Below, piece by piece: positions 39,273 through 45,625 of a DNA stretch of 45,625 bases. The translations under genes and the position numbers were made by a program. The notes below the pieces were generated by a model. That model did not search any database. It saw only the letters and a list, made by a program, of their open reading frames with translations, and was not told the DNA's origin. The DNA is taken from the NCBI GenBank assembly GCA_902606965.1, contig CACLIK010000006.1, forward strand, positions 1-45,625. Reading direction: 5' to 3'. Every line of letters starts with the position of its first letter. Position 1 is the first letter of the stretch. This DNA is from an uncultured marine group I thaumarchaeote. Lineage in GTDB: Archaea; Thermoproteota; Nitrososphaeria; Nitrososphaerales; Nitrosopumilaceae.

Positions 39273-41390
39273 ATGAACTCAATTACAAAAATTTTTGATG
39301 ATACAATAAAGACTGACCATAAAATCATTACAGAGGAGGCAGCAAAATCAATTTTAAAAAAATACAAAGTTTCAGTACCAGGATTTTCATTAGCCACATC
39401 TACTGATCAAGCAGTAAGAGATGCAAAGCGACTTGGATTTCCTCTGGTTATGAAGGTGGTCTCACCACAAATTCTACATAAAACTGACGTGGGTGGGGTC
39501 AAGATTGGTGTTGATAACACTGCTGATGTAAGAAAGACATTCAATGACATGTATGGACGACTTTCCAAAAAGAAAGGCGTTAACGTAAAAGGAATTTTGC
39601 TTGAGAAGATGGTTCCGAAGGGAGTTGAACTAATTGTTGGAATACAAAACAATCCACAATTTGGACCAATGCTCATGGTTGGTTTGGGTGGTGTTCTAAC
39701 TGAAGTTTTCAAAGATGTTGCATTCAGAATGTTACCAATTACGACATCAGATGCGAAATCAATGTTAAACGAACTCAAAGGTTCTAAAATTCTAAAAGGA
39801 TTCCGTGGAAGCAAGCCTATAGACTTGAACATGCTTGCAAAGGCTCTTGTTCAAATTGGAAAGATTGGTGTTGATAATGCTAATTACATTAACAGTATAG
39901 ATTTCAATCCTATAGTTGTCTATCCAAAATCATACGATGTGGTAGACGCAAAAATAATTCTCAACAAAGAAATTAAAAAGAATTCAATCTCACGTGCCAA
40001 GCCAAACATAACATCCATGGAGAAATTCTTTACACCAAAGTCTGTTGCACTAGTTGGCGCTTCTGCAACACCTGGAAAGATTGGCAACTCTGTATTAGAT
40101 GCTCTTGGAAAACAGGACTACAAAGGTAAAGTATATCCAATTAATCCTAAACAAAAGAAGATTCTTGGAATCAAATGTTATCCATCACTGGAAGCAATCA
40201 AGACAAAGGTTGATCTGGTTGTTGTTTGTATTGATCTTGCACACTGCGGACCTCTTATGAAGGATTGCGCAAAGAAGGGAATTCATAATGTTGTAATTGT
40301 TTCAGGTGGTGGTAAGGAACTTGGTGGAGATAGAGCAGCAATGGAGGCTGAGGTTAAACATCTGTCATTAAAACACAAGATACGAGTTATCGGTCCAAAT
40401 TGTATTGGAATGTTCAACGCAGCAAATCGTCTTGATTGTGCATTTCAAGGACAAGCAAGGATGGTTCGTGCAAGACTTGGTAACGTTGCCTTCTTCTCAC
40501 AAAGTGGAACAATGGGAATTAGTATGTTAGAGAGTGCTGATACTTTTGGTCTTTCAAAGATGATCAGTTATGGAAACAGGTCAGATGTTGATGAAGCAGA
40601 CATGATTTCATATGCAGGAAGTGATCCTCAAACCAAAGTTATTTGTCTTTACGTAGAAGGATTTGGTGATGGTAGAAAGTTTATCAATGCTGCAAAGCGT
40701 GTTATGAAAGAAAAAAAGAAACCAATAGTGATATGGAAGAGTGGACGAAGTGCAGCTGGTGCAAAGCAGGCTGCATCTCATACAGGTTCACTTGGTGGTG
40801 ATAATGCAATGATTATGGGTGCGTTTAAGCAAGCTGGAATTATCTCTGTAGATAGTTATCAAGAACTTGCTGGAGTGGCAAAGGCTTTGGCTTGGCAGCC
40901 AGCAGCAAAAGGAAACAAAGTTGCCATGTGCAGTAATGGTGCTGGTCCTATGATTGGTGGAATTGATCATTTAGAAAGATTAGGTCTTACGATAGGTAAG
41001 ATGTCCCCACGGCTTATCAAAAAAATGAAGGCTCGTTTTCCTCCAACCGTTCCTATCCATAATGGTAATCCAGCGGATGTTGGTGGCGGTGCAACTGCTG
41101 ATGACTATAGGTTTGTTATTCAGCAATTTTATGATGAAAAGAACGTGAATATTGCGATGCCATGGTTTGTATTTCAGGATGACCCTCTTGAAGAGACAAT
41201 CGTTGGTCACCTTGCTAACTTTTCCAAGAAAAGAAAAAAACCATTGTTAGTTGGAGCCAACGGAGGTCCATATACAGAAAAAATGTCCAAATTGGTTGAA
41301 AAAAAGGGTATACCGGTTTATGATGATTTAAGAACGTGGGTGGCTGCTGCATCTGCATTAGCCAAATGGGGTTCTACACGGGGTAGATAA
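39273..41390 (+). CDS. ADP-forming acyl-CoA synthetase, probable 3-hydroxypropionyl-CoA synthetase
   Basis: The 705-residue protein joins an N-terminal ATP-grasp (beta) part ([41 protein letters not shown]) to the CoA-binding and ligase (alpha) parts ([31 protein letters not shown]). The phospho-His motif ASHTGSLGG is present. It links an acid to CoA while splitting ATP to ADP. In Nitrosopumilus maritimus the corresponding gene is next to the crotonyl-CoA/3-hydroxypropionyl-CoA hydratase gene, as here, and its product activates 3-hydroxypropionate at lower energy cost than AMP-forming enzymes. The substrate is inferred from this order. TTTAATATAATA lies about 29 nt upstream. Confidence 0.92.
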   Translation: MNSITKIFDDTIKTDHKIITEEAAKSILKKYKVSVPGFSLATSTDQAVRDAKRLGFPLVMKVVSPQILHKTDVGGVKIGVDNTADVRKTFNDMYGRLSKKKGVNVKGILLEKMVPKGVELIVGIQNNPQFGPMLMVGLGGVLTEVFKDVAFRMLPITTSDAKSMLNELKGSKILKGFRGSKPIDLNMLAKALVQIGKIGVDNANYINSIDFNPIVVYPKSYDVVDAKIILNKEIKKNSISRAKPNITSMEKFFTPKSVALVGASATPGKIGNSVLDALGKQDYKGKVYPINPKQKKILGIKCYPSLEAIKTKVDLVVVCIDLAHCGPLMKDCAKKGIHNVVIVSGGGKELGGDRAAMEAEVKHLSLKHKIRVIGPNCIGMFNAANRLDCAFQGQARMVRARLGNVAFFSQSGTMGISMLESADTFGLSKMISYGNRSDVDEADMISYAGSDPQTKVICLYVEGFGDGRKFINAAKRVMKEKKKPIVIWKSGRSAAGAKQAASHTGSLGGDNAMIMGAFKQAGIISVDSYQELAGVAKALAWQPAAKGNKVAMCSNGAGPMIGGIDHLERLGLTIGKMSPRLIKKMKARFPPTVPIHNGNPADVGGGATADDYRFVIQQFYDEKNVNIAMPWFVFQDDPLEETIVGHLANFSKKRKKPLLVGANGGPYTEKMSKLVEKKGIPVYDDLRTWVAAASALAKWGSTRGR

Positions 41391-41421
41391 CATTTAATTT
41401 CATAAGAGGCAGATTTTCAAT

Positions 41422-42183
41422 ATGACCAATATTACTACTCAAACTGATGATGGGATTTGCACCGTTAAGATTAACCGCCCAGAAAAACTAAACGCAATGA
41501 ATATTGATGTTGCAAAGGAGATAATTTCTACATTTCAGCAGTTAGAGAAGGATGATAATGTCAAAGTGATTATTTTAACTGGTGAGGGTGACAAGGCATT
41601 TTCTGCAGGAGCTGATATTGAATACATGTCAAAAATCTCATCAGAAGAATCTGAACGATACGCGAAATTAGGTCAAGAACTTACTGCCACTGTAGAAAAT
41701 ATAACTAAACCAACTATTGCAGCTGTTAATGGTTTCGCACTTGGTGGTGGATGTGAACTTGCAATGTCTTGTGATATAAGACTTGCATCTGACAATGCAA
41801 AGATTGGTCAACCGGAGGTAACAATAGGCATACCACCTGGTTGGGGTGGAACACAAAGGTTGATGAGAATAGTGGGAATCGCAAAAGCAAAGGAAATTGT
41901 TTTCACTGGAAAAGCAATCAATGCAAATGCAGCGAAAGAAATTGGTCTTGTCAATCATGTTTTCGAACAATCTGTTTTAATGGATGAAGCTGTAAAGATG
42001 GCAAAAACAATCGCTGCAAACGCATCTTTAGCTGTTCATATGTCAAAGACTGCAATCAATAAAGGCCGTAATGCAGATCTTGACACAGGTCTGGGTGTAG
42101 AATTACTTGCATGGAGAAATTGTTTCTCAGATCCAGAACGTGAAAAACGAATGTCGGATTTTGTAAACAAGTCTAAAAAATAG
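41422..42183 (+). CDS. Enoyl-CoA hydratase, probable 3-hydroxypropionyl-CoA dehydratase/crotonyl-CoA hydratase
   Basis: The 253-residue crotonase has [15 protein letters not shown], the oxyanion hole [11 protein letters not shown], and the catalytic block [20 protein letters not shown] and [19 protein letters not shown] with the acidic catalytic residues. In the thaumarchaeal 3-hydroxypropionate/4-hydroxybutyrate cycle one such enzyme dehydrates 3-hydroxypropionyl-CoA and hydrates crotonyl-CoA; its gene neighbours the synthetase. It has its own ACATTTAATTTC promoter starting inside the end of the synthetase gene, 26 nt before the ATG, so it can be expressed separately. Confidence 0.92.
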   Translation: MTNITTQTDDGICTVKINRPEKLNAMNIDVAKEIISTFQQLEKDDNVKVIILTGEGDKAFSAGADIEYMSKISSEESERYAKLGQELTATVENITKPTIAAVNGFALGGGCELAMSCDIRLASDNAKIGQPEVTIGIPPGWGGTQRLMRIVGIAKAKEIVFTGKAINANAAKEIGLVNHVFEQSVLMDEAVKMAKTIAANASLAVHMSKTAINKGRNADLDTGLGVELLAWRNCFSDPEREKRMSDFVNKSKK

Positions 42184-42265
42184 CTTCACCTAACCAATTA
42201 CAATCATTTAGTGTGTATTTTGTAGGAAAAGGTTATTATAATTTGAACCATGGAATGTTGCATAT

Positions 42266-42730
42266 ATGACTACAGAACAAAGTCACGAAGCATCTGCTGA
42301 ACATTCATGTGGATGTGGACACGATCATGGAGAATCTCATGAATCTCCAAAACCTCAAGAAGTAGTTGTCGAGTCACCACAACCTCAAACACAATCAGGA
42401 AAATTGATTACCATCACAGCAAAAGCTGCTGAGAAAATCAATGAGTTCATGGCTGAAGAAAAAGAAAAGCCAGAATTCCTTAGAATTTATGTTCAAGGCG
42501 GTGGTTGTTCTGGACTTTCTTACGGAATGGGTTTTGAGAAAACAGCAGAAGAAGATGATCTAACCATTGAGGAAAATGGTGTCAAAGTACTAGTTGATTC
42601 AATGAGTCAAGATCACCTACAAGGTGCAAACGTTGACTATATTGAAAGTCTGATGGGCTCGGGCTTCAAAATCAATAACCCGAATGTAACAAAAAGTTGT
42701 TCATGCGGCTCATCCTTTAGTACTGAATAA
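42266..42730 (+). CDS. IscA/HesB-type Fe-S carrier with His/Cys-rich N-terminal extension
   Basis: Residues about 47-154 are an A-type Fe-S carrier domain: ITITAKAAEKINEFM, QGGGCSGLSYGM with the first conserved Cys, and the C-terminal CSCGSSF pair. A-type carriers pass Fe-S clusters to apo-enzymes. An extra N-terminal segment of about 45 residues carries HSCGCGHDHGESHES, a likely metal-binding patch not usual in IscA or ErpA, followed by a Pro/Gln-rich linker. A GTTATTATAATTTG box is about 29 nt upstream. A T-rich terminator follows. Confidence 0.9.
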   Translation: MTTEQSHEASAEHSCGCGHDHGESHESPKPQEVVVESPQPQTQSGKLITITAKAAEKINEFMAEEKEKPEFLRIYVQGGGCSGLSYGMGFEKTAEEDDLTIEENGVKVLVDSMSQDHLQGANVDYIESLMGSGFKINNPNVTKSCSCGSSFSTE

Positions 42731-42733
42731 TCA

Positions 42734-42760
42734 TTTTTTCAATTTTTATTTTATTTTATT
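42734..42760 (+). terminator. Poly-T terminator between the IscA-type gene and dnaG
   Basis: Repeated T runs (TTTTTT, TTTTT, TTTT, TTTT) follow the stop codon, typical of archaeal intrinsic termination. Confidence 0.5.
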
Positions 42761-42830
42761 ATTGAAAAATAATTTTTTACCACAAGCACTTATAACTGCG
42801 ATTTTAAACTTCAGCTTATTGAATATTAAG

Positions 42831-42838
42831 GAGATGAG
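42831..42838 (+). promoter_or_regulatory. Shine-Dalgarno site of dnaG
   Basis: GGAGATGA differs from the perfect GGAGGTGA by one base and lies 6 nt before the TTG at 42845, which decides that start. This gene has a leader, unlike most here. Confidence 0.6.
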
Positions 42839-42844
42839 AATAAT

Positions 42845-43987
42845 TTGCCATACACAGGTATCGTCAAATATCACGTTAAACTATCATTTGAAGTCGACGG
42901 TCTGGTTGAGCGAGCAGACATTATAGGGGCGGTATTCGGTCAAACCGAGGGACTATTGGGTCCCGAGATGAACCTGAATGAGCTTCAGCGTGCTTCTAAG
43001 GTAGGTAGAATTGAAGTAGAAATCAAAACTACTGAAAATACCACTTCCGGTACTGCATTACTTCCAATGAGTACTGACGTTGATACTTGTGCATTAATTG
43101 CAGCTGCAATCGAGAGTATTGACAAAGTCGGTCCATTTGATTGCAAATTCAAGCTAGATGCTATTGATGACGTAAGGGCATCAAAAAAAGAAGACATTGT
43201 ACGCAGAGCAAAGGAGATCAAACAAAAATGGTCTACAAAATCTGTCAGCGAAGGTGACACTATGTTAAAGGATGTCAATGAGAGTTCAGCAGGTAAGGTA
43301 TCTGAGTATGGACCAAACAAACTTCCATGCAGTTCAGGAATTTACGATTCACCATGGATAATTCTTGTTGAGGGCAGAGCAGATATCTTAAATTTATTGA
43401 GAGCCGGTTATGACAACGCTTTAGCTATTGAAGGTGCAAAAATTGATGAGTCCATCAAAGACCTTTGTGCGAAAAAGGATAAAGTTGTAGCATTTTTAGA
43501 TGGAGACAGAGCTGGTGGATTCATCCTCAAAGAATTGAAGTCAGTTGTTAAGGTTGATTATGAGCTCCGTGCAGATGAAGGTATTGAAGTCGAGGAATTA
43601 ACTCCTCAACGTGTTGCGGATATTCTAAAGGATGTAACTGATAACTTAAAAAACCAAACTACATCGCCAAAACAAGTAAGTGAGGACGATAAACCATTAG
43701 CGGATATTACCAGCAAAATATACAAAGATCTCAATGAAACATTGGAAGCTATAGGACTTGACTCTAACAATGATCAATTGTTCAAGGTACCAATTAGTGA
43801 ACTTGTAGACAAACTATCCACACAAAGCGGAATAAAATATCTGATTTTAGACGGGATAATAACACAGAGATTGTTAGATGGCGCTAAGCAGTCTGGAATT
43901 GAATGTATTATAGGCCATAGGGTTGCCAATCTATCAAACACTGATGGCGTAACACTAAAAACATTCACCGACCTTGGCATTAGTTAA
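42845..43987 (+). CDS. dnaG: Archaeal DnaG-like primase
   Basis: The 380-residue protein has the archaeal DnaG N-terminal domain (YHVKLSFEVDGLVERADIIGAVFGQTEGLLG), the TOPRIM motifs ILVEGRADILNLLRAG and AFLDGDRAGGFILKEL, and a C-terminal domain that may bind the exosome. In archaea DnaG is found with the RNA exosome and can also make primers. The start is TTG with a strong ribosome site. The stop and the ribK start share bases (TAATG), so ribK is translated by coupling. Confidence 0.95.
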   Translation: MPYTGIVKYHVKLSFEVDGLVERADIIGAVFGQTEGLLGPEMNLNELQRASKVGRIEVEIKTTENTTSGTALLPMSTDVDTCALIAAAIESIDKVGPFDCKFKLDAIDDVRASKKEDIVRRAKEIKQKWSTKSVSEGDTMLKDVNESSAGKVSEYGPNKLPCSSGIYDSPWIILVEGRADILNLLRAGYDNALAIEGAKIDESIKDLCAKKDKVVAFLDGDRAGGFILKELKSVVKVDYELRADEGIEVEELTPQRVADILKDVTDNLKNQTTSPKQVSEDDKPLADITSKIYKDLNETLEAIGLDSNNDQLFKVPISELVDKLSTQSGIKYLILDGIITQRLLDGAKQSGIECIIGHRVANLSNTDGVTLKTFTDLGIS

Positions 43988-44664
43988 TGTCTGATCTTAA
44001 AATCCAACATATTCTCACTCTAGCAGAATTATTATCGAAAGGGGCTAGATACAACTTTGTCCAAATTACCACATCATCTCTTGGGAAAAGTATAAAAAAA
44101 TCACAACAGGCTGCCTCAAAACATATTTTGGAACTTGAAAATGATGGATTCATTGACAGAGTAATGACTGGGCGACACCTTTCTGTGAAAATTACTCAGA
44201 AGGGATATTCTGAACTTGTTAAACTTCATTCAATTTTAGGTTCCACTTTAGGCTCATCACCTTCACAATTAGAATTGGCTGGGTCAGTAATTTCTGGATT
44301 AGGTGAAGGAGCTTACTATATGGCATTAAATGGTTACACAAAGCAATTCAAAATGAAGATTGGATACATTCCTTTCCCAGGTACATTGAATGTAAAATTA
44401 AATCAGTTACAGGCAACTCAAATCATTCAGCAGTTAGATGATCTTGATAGTGTAATAATAGAACCATTTTCTGACGGGAAGAGAACATATGGTTGGGTAA
44501 AATGTTTTCATGTAACATTAAATGATTCTATTAAATGTGAATTAATACGCCTTGAAAGAACGCACCATGATAGTTCAGTTATCGAATTGATATCAAAAAA
44601 TAACTTACGTAAAACTGCTAGACTGAAAACTGGTTCTAAAGTTACGGTTAAAATTCATGCTTAA
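43987..44664 (+). CDS. ribK: CTP-dependent riboflavin kinase with N-terminal winged helix
   Basis: Residues 1-75 form a MarR-like winged helix (RYNFVQITTSSLGKSIKKSQQAASKHILELENDGFIDR). Residues about 95-225 match the archaeal riboflavin kinase (GLGEGAYYMALNGYTKQFKMKIGYIPFPGTLNVKL and the later HVTLNDSIKCELIRLERTHHD). It phosphorylates riboflavin to FMN using CTP. The DNA-binding domain suggests it may also regulate flavin genes, as proposed for other archaeal RbkR proteins. It is coupled to dnaG and faces the FAD synthase gene. Confidence 0.94.
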   Translation: MSDLKIQHILTLAELLSKGARYNFVQITTSSLGKSIKKSQQAASKHILELENDGFIDRVMTGRHLSVKITQKGYSELVKLHSILGSTLGSSPSQLELAGSVISGLGEGAYYMALNGYTKQFKMKIGYIPFPGTLNVKLNQLQATQIIQQLDDLDSVIIEPFSDGKRTYGWVKCFHVTLNDSIKCELIRLERTHHDSSVIELISKNNLRKTARLKTGSKVTVKIHA

Positions 44665-44675
44665 TCTGTACTAAA

Positions 44676-45116
44676 CTACAGACCATGAATGTCCTTTCCA
44701 TATTGTTTTTCAATTTCTGAGCTTGATAGTTCAGGAACTGGAGATTGTAATCTTACTATCTCAATATTAAGATTGATCCTCTTACATCCATCATCAATGA
44801 ATTTTTCTTGATGTACTTGATCATATCCAAGTACAATGATGCTGGGTTTTATCTCCTTTACAGTTTCAAAGATATTATCTTCATGACCAATAATGGCCCT
44901 GTCAACCATAGATAGACAGTTTACTAATTCACATCTTAATTCTTGATTATGTAACGGTGGTCTTTTTTTCATCTTCTGAGCAGTTTTATCAGTAGCAATT
45001 GCAACCACTAATTCATCACCTAGAGCTTTTGCTGCATTCAGTGTGTGTATATGTCCTGGATGAATTATATCAAAAACTCCGCCAGCTAATACAATCTTCT
45101 TTTTTTCCAAATCCAA
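44676..45116 (-). CDS. ribL: FAD synthase (archaeal cytidylyltransferase-type)
   Basis: The 146-residue protein is a nucleotidyltransferase with LAGGVFDIIHPGHIHTLNAAKALGD (HxGH motif), KRPPLHNQELRCELVNCLSMVD and VLGYDQ, followed by a C-terminal segment with SSSEI. This is the pattern of archaeal RibL, which makes FAD from FMN and ATP. The gene converges on ribK with an 11-bp gap, so the two last steps from riboflavin to FAD are side by side. A related use such as glycerol-3-phosphate cytidylylation is less likely given the neighbour. Confidence 0.9.
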   Translation of the reverse strand: MDLEKKKIVLAGGVFDIIHPGHIHTLNAAKALGDELVVAIATDKTAQKMKKRPPLHNQELRCELVNCLSMVDRAIIGHEDNIFETVKEIKPSIIVLGYDQVHQEKFIDDGCKRINLNIEIVRLQSPVPELSSSEIEKQYGKDIHGL

Positions 45117-45156
45117 ATGTCCTCATTATTTCTTCACTTTTTAACGCATCGTTAAA

Positions 45157-45625
45157 TCATATCTTCGGTTCTCTACCTTTTGCCATTCTTAGAGCATCTA
45201 CTAGACCATCTGCATAACCAATACTCAAAACTGCATTTTCATCTTTTCCTTGTTTTAGAAAATTTTCTGCATCATCAATGTATAATTTCGCATTTTCAAA
45301 AACTTCCCGAAATTCTTTTGATTCATCATAAAGCGGTTTAATTTCTTCTAATGCTTTCCTAACCATTGGAACATATCTTTCAATCATTTGTACTGATATA
45401 CTTTTGATCCTTGCTGAATTGTCTGATGGTTTATCCAAACATTCCGTTAATACATTGATAGCATCTGATTCTGTAAAATGTAATTTTCCTGGTATGATTA
45501 TGCTGTGTGGCGGTTCACCAAAATCGATTTTAAGCAGATTACTGAATTTTCCAGAGATAATTTTTTGTGTTTCAAATCCAATTCTAGATGCAATTATGGC
45601 AAACGTATCATCACTTAGAACGGTT
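45157..45625 (-). CDS. dph5: Diphthine synthase-DUF357 fusion (5' end outside window)
   Basis: The frame is open to the window edge; the ORF-track start at 45438 is an internal TTG. The upstream part reads TFAIIASRIGFETQKIISGK and then DFGEPPHSIIIPGKLHFTES, the C-terminal end of diphthine synthase (Dph5), which methylates the modified histidine of elongation factor 2. It continues without a stop into a DUF357 domain (ERYVPMVRKALEEIKPLYDES, FLKQGKDENAVLSIGYADGLVDALRM). DUF357 is a short helical domain of unknown function, usually a separate protein. The Dph5 catalytic part is not visible. Confidence 0.85.
   Translation of the reverse strand, partial: TVLSDDTFAIIASRIGFETQKIISGKFSNLLKIDFGEPPHSIIIPGKLHFTESDAINVLTECLDKPSDNSARIKSISVQMIERYVPMVRKALEEIKPLYDESKEFREVFENAKLYIDDAENFLKQGKDENAVLSIGYADGLVDALRMAKGREPKI

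Overview
The window looks like a chromosome segment of an AT-rich, ammonia-oxidising Nitrososphaerota (Thaumarchaeota) archaeon, most like the marine Nitrosopumilus/Nitrosoarchaeum group. The evidence is archaeal information-processing genes (eS30, eL21, Rpo4, RadA, archaeal DnaG, Nop5/fibrillarin, proteasome alpha), a eukaryote-type topoisomerase IB, secreted cupredoxins with a PEFG-CTERM tail, and an ADP-forming acyl-CoA synthetase next to an enoyl-CoA hydratase. That last pair matches the thaumarchaeal 3-hydroxypropionate/4-hydroxybutyrate carbon-fixation cycle. Many genes have a TATA-like box about 24-30 nt before the start codon, which fits leaderless transcription; I used this to choose starts. 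No gene-free stretch exceeds 300 bases, and I see no insertion sequence, CRISPR array, prophage or integrase.

Layout. 1-5.5 kb: secreted proteins with a Trp-rich repeat, a TPR protein, several lineage-specific proteins, a rhodanese and the radical SAM member of the AmmeMemoRadiSam set. 5.5-7.4 kb: a small membrane protein, a winged-helix regulator and a cupredoxin with a His/Met/Asp-rich linker. 7.4-10.6 kb (minus strand): a compact three-gene operon of secreted W-repeat protein, B12-binding protein and CrtI-like flavoprotein. 10.6-12 kb: Memo and AMMECR1, overlapping. 12-18 kb: Trm1, RNase HII, the C/D-box RNP pair FlpA/Nop5, and PyrD/PyrK. 18-27.6 kb: a radical SAM enzyme, eS30, RadA, a small accessory patch with a nuclease-like protein, then the archaeal cluster eL21-Rpo4-DUF655-KsgA-methyltransferase, and an isocitrate/isopropylmalate dehydrogenase family member. 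27.6-34 kb: a phosphoesterase, tRNA-Ser(GCU), two tiny genes missing from the ORF track, a SirB1-like protein, an intron-containing tRNA-Met, topoisomerase IB and an SDR enzyme. 34-38.9 kb: a solitary DNA methyltransferase, TatA, a UbiE-like methyltransferase, proteasome alpha, a PPOX protein and glutamate dehydrogenase. 38.9-45.6 kb: a stand-alone TOPRIM protein, the two carbon-fixation genes, an IscA-type protein, DnaG, riboflavin kinase and FAD synthase, and the 3' part of a diphthine synthase-DUF357 fusion cut by the window edge.

The strongest candidate for an undescribed system is the 7.4-10.6 kb operon. Its middle gene carries the W-x9-E-H motif and a correctly spaced lower-ligand histidine seen in CarH-type, light-sensing adenosylcobalamin proteins, but has no MerR domain. 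Its start codon region overlaps no other gene, while its stop codon overlaps the start of a phytoene-desaturase-like flavoprotein. Two direct copies of a 9-bp element lie just upstream of the operon's TATA box. Other points worth checking are a tRNA-Met intron at a non-canonical site, a perfect 86-bp duplication inside a secreted-protein gene, an inverted repeat touching the radA start codon, and a PD-(D/E)XK-like nuclease with a large zinc-binding insertion.
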